In this document: piece by piece, positions 53,109 to 61,263 of the stretch | Numbering within the stretch: position 1 is the stretch's first letter | Layout of the letters: each line of letters opens with the position of its first letter | NCBI GenBank assembly: GCA_013348725.1 | Contig: CP054689.1 | Span: 1,290,501-1,354,500, forward strand | DNA: 64,000 nt | Direction: 5' to 3' | Source: Ectothiorhodospiraceae bacterium 2226 | Lineage (GTDB): Bacteria; Pseudomonadota; Gammaproteobacteria; GCA-013348725 | Program-made: the position numbers and the translations under genes | The notes under the pieces: generated by a model | The model's database searches: none | The model's input: only the letters and a program-made list of their open reading frames with translations | Told to the model about the DNA's origin: nothing

Positions 53109-56100
53109 TAGGCCTCGCGCGGGGCGGCGTGCTCGTGCGGCGCTGCGACGGGGCCGCGCTCGCGGGCGAGGTAGAGATACACCGCCGGCACCACGAACAA
53201 GGTGAACAGCGTGCCGATGCTCATGCCGGCGGCGATCACCAAGCCCATCGCGAAGCGCGCGCCGGCGCCCGGCCCGCCCGCGATCAGCAGCGGCACCATG
53301 GCCAGCACGGTGGCGGCGGTGGTCATCAGGATCGGCCGCAGGCGCAGCGCGGCGGCCTCCTCGATGGCGGCCCGTTTGTCGCGGCCCTGAGCCTGCAACT
53401 GGTTGGCGAATTCCACGATCAGGATGCCGTGCTTGGCCATCAGGCCGATCAGGGTCACCAGGCCCACCTGGGTATAGATGTTCAGGGTGGCGAAGCCGAG
53501 GCTGACAAACACCAGCGCGCCGGCGATCGACATGGGCACCGTCACCAGCATGATGATCGAGTCGCGGAACGACTCGAACTGCGCGGCCAGCACCAGGTAG
53601 ATCACGATCAGCGCGAAGAAGAAGGTCAGCAGCAATTGCTGGCCCTCGGCGACGAACTGGCGCGCCTGGCCCGCGTAGTCGACGCTGTAGCCGGGCGGCA
53701 GCACCTCGGCGGCGATCTCGTCGATCAGCTCGAGCGCCTCGCCCAGGGTCACGTTGGGACGCGGCACCCCGGACAAGGTGACCGCGTTCAGCTGCTGGAA
53801 GCGCTTCAGCTGCTGCGGCTGCACCGTGTGCTCCAGGGTCACCAAGGTGGACAGCGGCACCAGATCGCCGTCGCGGTTGCGCGTGTAGAGGTCCTCGATC
53901 TGGTCGGGGTTGAGCCGCTGCACGCGCTCGAGCTGCGGGATCACGCGGTAGGAGCGGTTCTCCAGCGAGAACCGCCCGGCGGGCGCGCCCGAGAACAGCG
54001 AGGCGAGATCGGCCGACAGCGTCTGCATGTCCACCCCCATCAGGGCCGCCTTGTCGCGGTCGATGCGGATCTCGGTGCGCGGCATGTCGATCTTGAGGTC
54101 GCCGTCGATGAAGATGAAGCGTCCGCTCGCCATGGCGCGGCCCACCATCTCCTGGGCGACCTCCACCAGGCTCTCGGCCGGTTCGGTGCTGCGGATCACG
54201 TACTCGATCGGCGGACCGCCGCCCGCCCCCGGCAGCGAGGGCGGCACCAGTGCGAAGACGCTCAGGCCGGGAATCCGATCGAGGCGCGGCTGCAGGTCCT
54301 CCTGCAGGATCTCGGCGGTGCTGCGCGAGCGTTGATCCCAGGGCGCGAGCACGAACCCCGCGATCGCGGCGTTGGTGCTGCCGGCGCCCGCGCCGCCGAA
54401 GCCGTTGACGATGAACACGTTCTCCAACTCGGGGATCTCGTCGAGGTAGCGGTTCATCACCGCGGTGTTGCGCTCCAGGTGGTCGAGGGTGGTGGGCGCG
54501 TCGGCCTCGGCGATGGAGAACACGAAGCCCTGATCCTCGGCGGGCTCCAGTTCGCTCGGGCTGGTGATGAACAGGAAGTAGGTCGAGGCCAGCACGATCA
54601 GGCCGAAGGTGAGCACCACGTGCTTGTCGTTCAGCGCGCCGTGCAGGCGGCGCTGATAGCGGTGGCGCAGGCCGTCGAAGCGCGCATCCAGCCACGCCTC
54701 CAGCCGCGGCTGGCGCCCCTCGGCGCGCGACTTCAGCAAGCGGGCGCTCAGCATGGGCGAGAGCGTTAGCGCGACCAGGCCGGAGATGATCACCGAGGCG
54801 GCCAGGGTGAAGGCGAACTCGATGAACAGCGTGCCGGTAATCCCGCCCACGAACGCGATGGGCAGGAACACCGCCACCAACGTGGTGGACATCGCCACGA
54901 TCGGCCAGGCCAGTTCGCGCGCCCCGCGCAGCGCGGCATCGAACGGGCGCATGCCCTCCTCGATGTGGCGGTGGATGTTCTCCACCATGATGATGGCATC
55001 GTCGACTACGATGCCGATCGCCAGCACCATGGCGAGCAGGGTGAGCAGGTTGAGCGAGAACCCCATCAGGAACATCAGGAACATCGTGCCGATCAGCGCC
55101 AGCGGCACCGCCAGCGCGGGAATGAGCACGCTGCGCAGCGAACCCAGGAAGAGGTAGATCACCCCCACCACGATCACCAGCGCGAGCACGATGGTGAACA
55201 GCACCTCGTCGATAGCGCTCTGGATGTAGCGCGTGGAGTCGTACACGATCTCGCCCGCAAGCCCTTGCGGGAACTCGGGCGCGATCCGGGTACGCCAGAC
55301 CTCGCGCACCTCGGCGATCACGTCCAGGACGTTGGCGTCGGGGGCCACCTCGACGCCGATGAAGGTGGCCGACTGGCCGTTGAAGCTCACCGAGACGTCG
55401 TAGTTCTCGGCGCCCAGTTCGACCTCCGCGATGTCGATCAGGCGCACGATGGCGCCGGCCTCGCTGCGCACCACCAGTTGCTCGAACTGCTCGGGGCTGT
55501 GCAGATCGGTGCTCGCCCGCAGGTCGATGCTGACCGAGTCGCCCTTGGTGCGCCCCACCGCCGACAGCACGTTCTGGGCGCGCAGCGCGCGGCTCACGTC
55601 GGCGCCGGTGACGCCCTGCGCGGCCATGCGCTCGGGGTCGAGCCACACGCGCATGGCGAAGGTGCGGTCGCCGAGGATCTCGGCGCGCTGCACGCCGGGA
55701 ATGGTCGACAGTTGCGGCTCGACCACCCGCACCAGGTAATCGGTGATCTGGTTGTTGTCCAAGAGTTCCGAGTAGAAGCTCATGTACATCGCGGCGATGG
55801 TCTCGCCGACCGACAGATCGATCACCGGCTCCTCGGCGTCCTCCGGTAGATCCGAGCGCACCTTGTTCACCTGCGCGGCGATCTGGGTGAGCGCCTCGTT
55901 GGGGTCGTAGTCCAGGCGCAGGTGGGCGGTGACGATGCTCACCCCCGCCACGCTGGTGGAGGTGATGTAATCGATGCCTTCGGCGGCGGCGATCTCGCGC
56001 TCCAGCGGGGTGGTGATGAAACCCTGGATGAGATCGGCGTCGGCGCCGATATAGGCCGTGCTCACCGTCACCACCGCATTCTTCACCTCGGGGAACTGGC

Positions 56101-56203
56101 GCACGTTGAGGTCGAACGCGGCGCGGATACCGAGCAGCAGGATGAACAGGCTGACCACCGTGGCCAGCACCGGCTTGCGAATGAAGATGTCGGTGAAGCG
56201 CAT
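53108..56203 (-). CDS. RND-family multidrug efflux permease (HAE-1 type)
   Basis: 1031 residues, the usual length. N-terminal MRFTDIFIRKPVLATVVSLFILLLGI, two large periplasmic loops, and 12 TMs. TM4 holds the proton-relay Asp pair in GIVVDDAIIMVENIHRH; the second half repeats (FFFALIVIYLVLAAQFESFRDSIIMLVTVPMSIAGAL). It exports hydrophobic compounds across both membranes with the adaptor encoded just upstream and an outer-membrane channel encoded elsewhere. It starts 8 nt after the adaptor gene. Confidence 0.94.
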   Translation of the reverse strand: MRFTDIFIRKPVLATVVSLFILLLGIRAAFDLNVRQFPEVKNAVVTVSTAYIGADADLIQGFITTPLEREIAAAEGIDYITSTSVAGVSIVTAHLRLDYDPNEALTQIAAQVNKVRSDLPEDAEEPVIDLSVGETIAAMYMSFYSELLDNNQITDYLVRVVEPQLSTIPGVQRAEILGDRTFAMRVWLDPERMAAQGVTGADVSRALRAQNVLSAVGRTKGDSVSIDLRASTDLHSPEQFEQLVVRSEAGAIVRLIDIAEVELGAENYDVSVSFNGQSATFIGVEVAPDANVLDVIAEVREVWRTRIAPEFPQGLAGEIVYDSTRYIQSAIDEVLFTIVLALVIVVGVIYLFLGSLRSVLIPALAVPLALIGTMFLMFLMGFSLNLLTLLAMVLAIGIVVDDAIIMVENIHRHIEEGMRPFDAALRGARELAWPIVAMSTTLVAVFLPIAFVGGITGTLFIEFAFTLAASVIISGLVALTLSPMLSARLLKSRAEGRQPRLEAWLDARFDGLRHRYQRRLHGALNDKHVVLTFGLIVLASTYFLFITSPSELEPAEDQGFVFSIAEADAPTTLDHLERNTAVMNRYLDEIPELENVFIVNGFGGAGAGSTNAAIAGFVLAPWDQRSRSTAEILQEDLQPRLDRIPGLSVFALVPPSLPGAGGGPPIEYVIRSTEPAESLVEVAQEMVGRAMASGRFIFIDGDLKIDMPRTEIRIDRDKAALMGVDMQTLSADLASLFSGAPAGRFSLENRSYRVIPQLERVQRLNPDQIEDLYTRNRDGDLVPLSTLVTLEHTVQPQQLKRFQQLNAVTLSGVPRPNVTLGEALELIDEIAAEVLPPGYSVDYAGQARQFVAEGQQLLLTFFFALIVIYLVLAAQFESFRDSIIMLVTVPMSIAGALVFVSLGFATLNIYTQVGLVTLIGLMAKHGILIVEFANQLQAQGRDKRAAIEEAAALRLRPILMTTAATVLAMVPLLIAGGPGAGARFAMGLVIAAGMSIGTLFTLFVVPAVYLYLARERGPVAAPHEHAAPREA

Positions 56204-56211
56204 GGGCGGCG

Positions 56212-57333
56212 TCAGGCGTTGTCGGGACGAGCGTCGGGGTTCATGCCGGGCTGCACGGCGGGGTCGTCGCTGACGAGCACCGCGGCGTCGTTACGCAGCT
56301 TGAGCAGTCCGCTGGTGGCCACGCGCGTACCGGGCGCGAGGCCGGCGCGCACCTCCACCAGATCGCCGCGCCGGGCGCCGGTCTGCACGAAGCGCTGGGT
56401 GACGCGCAGCACGCCCTCGGCATCTTCGGCGACGATCCACACCGCGTCGCCGTAGGGACTGAAGCGCACCGCACTGAGCGGCACGGTGACCACGGTCTCC
56501 GGCGCGCCGAGGGGCAGGCTCACGCGCCCGAACATCCCGGCGCGCAACGCCCCGTCCGGGTTCGCGACCTGCGCCTGAACCTCGAAGGTGCGCGTGGCCG
56601 CGCTGACCGCGGGCTCCACCGCGCTCACCGTGCCCTGCCACACCGCCGCGCGCGCATCGACGCGCACCTCGAGCGCCTGGCCCGGGTGGATGTCGCCCAC
56701 GCGGCGCTCGGGCACGCTGAAGTTGAGGTAGATGGGATCGACGGTCTGCAGCGACACCACCGGATCGCCCGGCGAGACGTACTGACCGACGTTCACGCGG
56801 CGGATGCCCACCGCGCCCGCGAACGGGGCCCGCACCGTCTTCTGCCGGATGCGCGCGCGCTGCTCGGCCACCGCCGCGTTCGCCTGTTCGAACTCGCTCT
56901 CGGCACGCTGCAGCTCGGCCTCGGTCACCGTGTTCGCCTCCACCAGGCGCCGCGCGCGGCGCAGCTCGGTCTGCGCCAGCCGCTGCGCGGCCTCCAGGCT
57001 GGCGAGCCGAGCGCGGTCGCTCTCGGAGTCGAGCACCACCAGTTCCGCACCCGCCTCCACGGCGCTGCCGCTCTGAAAGCGGATCTCGCGCACGATGCCG
57101 CCCACCTCGGCCGTGAGCATGGCGCCCTCGACCGGCGCGAAGCTGCCCACCGCCTCGAGGCGGCGCGTCCAGGTCACTTCGCGCGCCTCGGCCGCGGTGA
57201 TGGTCGCGGTCGGCGGCGGCATGGTGTCGAACACCTCGGTGATCATGGCGTTCACGAACGCCTTGAAGCCGAAGATGCCCCCGAACACCACGCCCACACC
57301 GAGCAGCATCAGGATCATGCGCTTGTTCATCAT
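56212..57333 (-). CDS. RND efflux periplasmic adaptor
   Basis: Membrane-fusion protein, 373 residues. N-terminal TM (MILMLLGVGVVFGGIFGFKAFVNAM), barrel-sandwich domain (VEGAMLTAEVGGIVREIRFQSGSAVEAGAELVVLDSE), a helical hairpin (LEAAQRLAQTELRRARRLVEANTVTEAELQRAESEFEQANAAVAEQRARI), then beta-barrel and membrane-proximal domains. Together with the permease it makes the tripartite pump. It begins 6 nt after the tetR gene, so all three are one operon. Confidence 0.93.
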   Translation of the reverse strand: MMNKRMILMLLGVGVVFGGIFGFKAFVNAMITEVFDTMPPPTATITAAEAREVTWTRRLEAVGSFAPVEGAMLTAEVGGIVREIRFQSGSAVEAGAELVVLDSESDRARLASLEAAQRLAQTELRRARRLVEANTVTEAELQRAESEFEQANAAVAEQRARIRQKTVRAPFAGAVGIRRVNVGQYVSPGDPVVSLQTVDPIYLNFSVPERRVGDIHPGQALEVRVDARAAVWQGTVSAVEPAVSAATRTFEVQAQVANPDGALRAGMFGRVSLPLGAPETVVTVPLSAVRFSPYGDAVWIVAEDAEGVLRVTQRFVQTGARRGDLVEVRAGLAPGTRVATSGLLKLRNDAAVLVSDDPAVQPGMNPDARPDNA

Positions 57334-57339
57334 CGTTTC

Positions 57340-58086
57340 CTACACTCGCGGGCTCGACTGCCGCGGCCCGTCATCGTCCGCCAGCGCGGTGCGCAGGCGT
57401 GCCACCAAGGCTTCGGTAGCGGCCGCGTCCTCCAGGTCGGCCAGGGGCCGCCAACCCATGCCGTTCAAATAGGTCTGCACCTGTTGGAACAGGAGCCGCT
57501 CAGGGTTGTCGATCTGCAGGGACTCGAATAGACCTTGCACGTGCGACAGCGCATGCATTCCCTCGCTCACGCTCCAGGGGCCGCAGGCCAACTCCATGGG
57601 CGAGAGTCCCCGGCTGTCCAACTCGCCACGCGCCAGCGCCTCGCGGATGATGCCGGTGACGATCTCGCCGATGGGCTCGCCGGCGGCCAAGGCTGTGCGG
57701 CGGCGCGCGGGCGAGGTGTTCTCCCACACCGCCTCGGTGTGGACGTAGTGCAGCAGCTTGACGTGGTCCGGAAACCGGCGCGCGAACTCCAGGTCGCTCA
57801 CCGCGATGGCGAACATGCGCTCGCGGGTGCCGGTGGCGCGCAGGCGCTCGACGCGGCGAAACACCTCGACCTGGGCGTCGAGCTGGCGGTTGGCCAGCGC
57901 GAGCAGCAGGTCTTCCTTGGACGTGAAATGCTGGTACAGGGTGCCGGTGGCGTAGTCGCAGGCCCGCGCCAGCCGTGCCATCTGCAGATTCAGAAAACCG
58001 TCCTCGCGGATGTACTCCGCGGCGGCCCGCAGGAAGCGCTCCTCCCGCTCGGCGAACTCCCTCTGCTTGCGCTCCTTGGTGCCCAC
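57340..58086 (-). CDS. TetR-family regulator of the efflux operon
   Basis: 248 residues. HTH at about 12-55 (REERFLRAAAEYIREDGFLNLQMARLARACDYATGTLYQHFTSKEDLLLALANRQ); ligand domain follows. It probably represses its own operon (tetR-adaptor-permease) via a palindrome at 58102-58130. Longer than usual TetR proteins by about 40 residues, at the C-terminus. Confidence 0.92.
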   Translation of the reverse strand: MGTKERKQREFAEREERFLRAAAEYIREDGFLNLQMARLARACDYATGTLYQHFTSKEDLLLALANRQLDAQVEVFRRVERLRATGTRERMFAIAVSDLEFARRFPDHVKLLHYVHTEAVWENTSPARRRTALAAGEPIGEIVTGIIREALARGELDSRGLSPMELACGPWSVSEGMHALSHVQGLFESLQIDNPERLLFQQVQTYLNGMGWRPLADLEDAAATEALVARLRTALADDDGPRQSSPRV

Positions 58087-58513
58087 GGCGATTCCTTTGG
58101 CGAATCGACGTCGAATTATGAATACGATTCACGCCGGCCGCAAGCGCACCGTTATTGCTTGAGCTTTCTCCCCACGCGCGACCGTTTTGGGCGACGGCAA
58201 GGGTATGGAGGACAGCGGTTGACGGATGAACTCGGCTGGATGCGCCGCCCTGCAGCGCTCGAGCAGGAACTGCAGGCACTGCACGAGGCCCTTGAGCACG
58301 CCGGCTCGTCGGCCGCGGCGGTGGTCACTGTCAGGTTCGGCGTCGCCGCAGAGCGGTCAGGCCACTGCACCGTGCGGGCTTTTCGCGCGCGCCGACTGTG
58401 TGCGCCGTACGAGGCAGCAGGGAGAGCGAAACTGCATGCGCACCCGGCGAGCGAATGACGGTGCGCCGGGCTGCGGGGCCAAGCGTGGCCTTCCGTGCCC
58501 GCGCGGGCGCGGA
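58087..58513. other. 427-bp intergenic region upstream of tetR
   Basis: Holds the probable TetR operator and promoter (58091-58130, a locally AT-rich stretch). The rest, about 58150-58513, shows no supportable ORF or repeat. Confidence 0.55.
58102..58130. promoter_or_regulatory. Candidate TetR operator
   Basis: GAATCG (58102-58107) and CGATTC (58125-58130) form an inverted repeat over 29 bp; a CGACGTCG palindrome lies at 58106-58113. It is 16-44 bp upstream of the tetR start, over an AT-rich -10-like stretch (CATAAT, minus strand). Confidence 0.5.
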
Positions 58514-58882
58514 TCAAGAGCGGGAGGTGGCCGGCGGCAACACGGTGTAGTGCATGGTCATGGCGCGGATACGCCCGTCGCGGATGACAAAGGAATCGGC
58601 GCCATCCTCCACCCGCACGCCATCGGTGCCTCGGCCGCCCCACTCCAGGAATCCGAGTTCGCCCTCCACCAGCACGGTGCGATACTCCCAGCGGCCGCCG
58701 GGCAACTGCGCTGCCAGCAGACGCGCTGCCCGGCGCACGCCCTCGTGACCACGGAACACGCCGTAAGCGCTCAGCAGCACAACGTCGGGCGCGAAATTGC
58801 GCGCAAGGTCCGCCTCCACCTCGCCTGCCTGGGCCAGGCGCAGATGATCCGCCAGGACCTCACGCGCCGAACGCGTCGCCAT
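58514..58882 (-). CDS. NTF2/SnoaL-like protein
   Basis: 122 residues; cone-shaped NTF2-like fold. DHLRLAQAGEVEADLARNFAPDVVLLSAYGVFRGHEGVRRAARLLAAQLPGG is the N-terminal helix pair and first strand. ATG at 58882 follows GGGAG; the frame is open to 58909. Binding or catalytic role unknown. Its start is 26 bp from a Fur-box-like motif, so it too may be iron-regulated, although its promoter is not visible. Confidence 0.8.
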   Translation of the reverse strand: MATRSAREVLADHLRLAQAGEVEADLARNFAPDVVLLSAYGVFRGHEGVRRAARLLAAQLPGGRWEYRTVLVEGELGFLEWGGRGTDGVRVEDGADSFVIRDGRIRAMTMHYTVLPPATSRS

Positions 58883-58897
58883 CGCCGCTCCCGCTGC

Positions 58898-58925
58898 TTG
58901 ACTCACCAATGCGAATGCTTATCAT
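58898..58925 (+). promoter_or_regulatory. Sigma-70 promoter of the small ORF
   Basis: TTGACT (58898-58903) and TATCAT (58920-58925) with a 16-bp spacer, close to consensus. The predicted start is near 58932, about 24 nt before the ATG at 58956. Confidence 0.7.
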
Positions 58926-58927
58926 TT
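58908..58927. promoter_or_regulatory. Fur-box-like site
   Basis: The 20 bases from 58908 (AATGCGAATGC...) differ at two positions from the classical Fur-box form AATGAGAATGATTATCATTT. The site covers the -10 and spacer of the promoter at 58898-58925, as in Fur-repressed genes. Confidence 0.65.
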
Positions 58928-58955
58928 ACTCGAGTCTCACACAAGGATGATTGCC

Positions 58956-59204
58956 ATGCCCGCCACCCCCGCTCGATCCGCGCCTCGCGCCTCGGTCGCC
59001 TCGCTCGCGCAGCTTCGTCGTCGTCTAGGTCTCGCCATGCGCGCCTACGAGCGATTGGGCGTGGGCACGTATGCGGCCGCCGCGGCCCTTCACCTGCACG
59101 AGCTGCTTGCCCACCCGCAGTTCAGGGTGAGCCCCGCGGAGCGCTGCGCGGCGCGCGCCATTGCCCGGCGATGGCAGGCGCTCGCTTGGTGCAGCGCACG
59201 CTAG
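58956..59204 (+). CDS. Small protein of unknown function under a Fur-type promoter
   Basis: 82 residues, no recognised domain, no signal peptide. Helical, Ala/Arg-rich: SLAQLRRRLGLAMRAYERLGVGTYAAAAALHLHELLAHPQF, then RVSPAERCAARAIARRWQALAWCSAR with two Cys. AAGGA at 58943-58947 favours ATG 58956 over 58947. Its overlapping promoter and Fur box make an iron-starvation role likely but unproven. The stop overlaps the convergent persulfide dioxygenase gene by 4 bp. Confidence 0.6.
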   Translation: MPATPARSAPRASVASLAQLRRRLGLAMRAYERLGVGTYAAAAALHLHELLAHPQFRVSPAERCAARAIARRWQALAWCSAR

Positions 59205-60574
59205 CCGCCGATGATCGGGCAGCCGATGGCGCGGCACGCCGCCATCGAGCCCAGCGCCACCTCGACGTTCTGATAACCCGCGCGGCGCAACACGCTGGCC
59301 GCGATGATGGCGCGCTGGCCGCTGCCGCAGAAGGTGGTAATGGGGCGGGCGTCCGGCACCTCCTCCAGCCGCCGACCGAGTTCCCCCACGTAGAGCTGCG
59401 TGGAACCCGGCACGTAGCCCTGCGCCACTTCGTCCACGCCGCGCACGTCGAGCAGCGTGTAATCGGCCTTCGCCTCGGTACGCGCTTTGATCTCCTGCGC
59501 ATGAACCGCGGGAATGGTGTCGTAGGGCCGCCCGCTGGTGGCCCAGGCGGTCATGCCGCCGCGCAGCCAGGCGCTCACGCGCCGATAGCCGAGCCGCACC
59601 AGGTGGCGTACGGCCGGCTCGAGCTGCGCGGCCTCCTCCACCACGAGGCCGATGTCTTTGTCGTAGGGCACATACCAGCCCACGAAGGCGGGGATCATGT
59701 CCAGCGGGATACCGAGGCTACCGGGCACCGCGGCGGCCGCGATCGCCTCGGGGCTGCGCACGTCCAACACCACCATGCCCTCGCCCTGCGCCTCGGCGAA
59801 GGCGTCCACGCCGAGCGGCGCGGGCAGCGGCAACTCGACCAGCGGGGCGTCGCCGTCGCGGTTCACGCGCTCCATCTGATCGAAGTACGGCGGCTTGTAG
59901 TGGTGCTCCTGCGACTTGAACGCGATGAAGGCGTCGCGGTCGAGCTGCAGGCGCGGGTTGTGGCGGCGCTCGTACCCCAGGGTGGAGAACTCGCGGTCGG
60001 CCATGCCCGAGCCGCATACCGAGCCGGCGCCGTGCGCGGGGTACAGGATCACGTGATCGCCGAGCGGGAGCAGCTTGTTGTGCAGGCTGTCGTACAGCAG
60101 GCCCGCCACCTCGCGCGCCCGCCCGGGATAGAAATCGGTGCGCCCCACGTCGCCGATGAACAGCGCGTCGCCGGTGAACACGCCCACCGGCGCCTCGCCG
60201 GTGGCCTCGTCGAACAGCACCAGCGAGATGCTGTTCAGGGTATGACCGGGCGTCTCCAGCACCTGCAGGCGCAGGTCGCCGAGCTTGAAGCACTCGCCCT
60301 CGCGCACGTCTTCGCCGTAACGGAACGGCTCGTCCGGGTCGCGCCCGTGCAGGATGCGGGCGCCGGTGCGGCGCGCCAGGTCCACGGAGCCGATGACGTA
60401 GTCCTCGTTGCGATGGGTCTCGAACACGTACGCGATGCGCACGCCCTCGCGCTCGGCAAGCTCGAGGTAGGCGTCCACGTCGCGGCGCGGGTCGATCACG
60501 GCGGCCTCGCCGCCCGCGCCCAGCATGTACGACAGATGGGCCAGGCCCTCGGACTTCAGCGTGTGCAGGAACAT
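59201..60574 (-). CDS. MBL-fold persulfide dioxygenase-like protein fused to two rhodanese domains
   Basis: 457 residues. N-terminal MBL domain: THRNEDYVIGS (54-64) keeps H54 and D58 but has N and Y in place of two His, while H in TPGHTLNS and D in FTGDALFIGD are intact. ETHE1-type persulfide dioxygenases bind iron with the equivalent first His, the second His and the Asp, so activity is possible. Rhodanese 1 (about 255-355) lacks a Cys at the active loop; rhodanese 2 (about 365-455) has it in TTFCGSGQR. Related fusions oxidise persulfides or supply thiosulfate. GGAGAG lies upstream of the ATG at 60574. Confidence 0.83.
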   Translation of the reverse strand: MFLHTLKSEGLAHLSYMLGAGGEAAVIDPRRDVDAYLELAEREGVRIAYVFETHRNEDYVIGSVDLARRTGARILHGRDPDEPFRYGEDVREGECFKLGDLRLQVLETPGHTLNSISLVLFDEATGEAPVGVFTGDALFIGDVGRTDFYPGRAREVAGLLYDSLHNKLLPLGDHVILYPAHGAGSVCGSGMADREFSTLGYERRHNPRLQLDRDAFIAFKSQEHHYKPPYFDQMERVNRDGDAPLVELPLPAPLGVDAFAEAQGEGMVVLDVRSPEAIAAAAVPGSLGIPLDMIPAFVGWYVPYDKDIGLVVEEAAQLEPAVRHLVRLGYRRVSAWLRGGMTAWATSGRPYDTIPAVHAQEIKARTEAKADYTLLDVRGVDEVAQGYVPGSTQLYVGELGRRLEEVPDARPITTFCGSGQRAIIAASVLRRAGYQNVEVALGSMAACRAIGCPIIGG

Positions 60575-60677
60575 AGGCTCTCCGTTGTGCGGCGGCTGGT
60601 GGTCTACCTTTATCGGTTTAGTGGGCGATGGGCGCGCGCGCCAGCACCGCGCCCTGACGTGCACAGGGAGGATGCGC

Positions 60678-61166
60678 ATGGCGGGCAATTCGGACCCTAA
60701 TCCGAGCCGGCGCAAGGCCGCGGCGGCCGGCATACTGTTCGGCGTCGGCCTGGGCGGGTTCTTCGACGGCATCCTGCTGCACCAGATCCTGCAGTGGCAT
60801 CAGATGCTTTCCAGCGTGCTGCCGCCCGACACGCTGGAGGCCATGCACATCAATATGCTGGGCGACGGCCTGTTCCACGCGTTCACCTGGTTCGTCACCG
60901 TGGCGGCCATGTTCCTGCTGTGGGCCGCTGCACGTCGGCGCGAGGCCTTGCCGAGCAGCGTCTGGTTCGTGGGCCTGCTGCTGCTCGGCTGGGGGCTGTT
61001 CAACCTGATCGAAGGCCTGATCAACCATCAGATCCTCGGGCTGCATCACGTCATCGGGGAACCACATGCCGGTTGGGATTGGGGCTTCGTACTGCTGGGC
61101 GGCGTCGGGCTGATCGTGGTCGGCGGGCTCATGATCCGCGCCGGCGGGCGTCCCCGCCCGCGTTGA
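60678..61166 (+). CDS. DUF2243 membrane protein
   Basis: 162 residues, four TMs. Diagnostic motifs GGFFDGILLHQILQWHQM and LFHAFTWF, then NLIEGLINHQILGLHHV: conserved His in the membrane suggest metal or heme binding, but function is unknown. GGGAGG precedes ATG 60678; ATG 60672 is in frame too. Confidence 0.9.
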   Translation: MAGNSDPNPSRRKAAAAGILFGVGLGGFFDGILLHQILQWHQMLSSVLPPDTLEAMHINMLGDGLFHAFTWFVTVAAMFLLWAAARRREALPSSVWFVGLLLLGWGLFNLIEGLINHQILGLHHVIGEPHAGWDWGFVLLGGVGLIVVGGLMIRAGGRPRPR

Positions 61167-61248
61167 CGCTACCGAGCGGAGCCACCCCGGCCCCCCGCCG
61201 CACTATCCCGGCGCGCCGAATCCCGCAAAGCTTCCGAGGCGGTTCTGT

Positions 61249-61254
61249 TAAACT
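61249..61254 (+). promoter_or_regulatory. -10-like hexamer close to the uvrD start
   Basis: TAAACT ends 9 nt before the ATG at 61264, and no Shine-Dalgarno is present, so uvrD may be leaderless. The -35 is not evident. Confidence 0.35.
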
Positions 61255-61263
61255 CGGACCCCC

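Noticed and set aside
53022-55646. A long minus-strand frame inside the RND permease gene
   Set aside because: It is the alternative frame of the permease gene, Arg/Pro-rich and without motifs.
58226-60700. A very long plus-strand open frame opposite the persulfide dioxygenase gene
   Set aside because: It is antisense to a recognised gene in very GC-rich DNA, His/Gly/Val/Leu-rich with no domain; a shadow frame.
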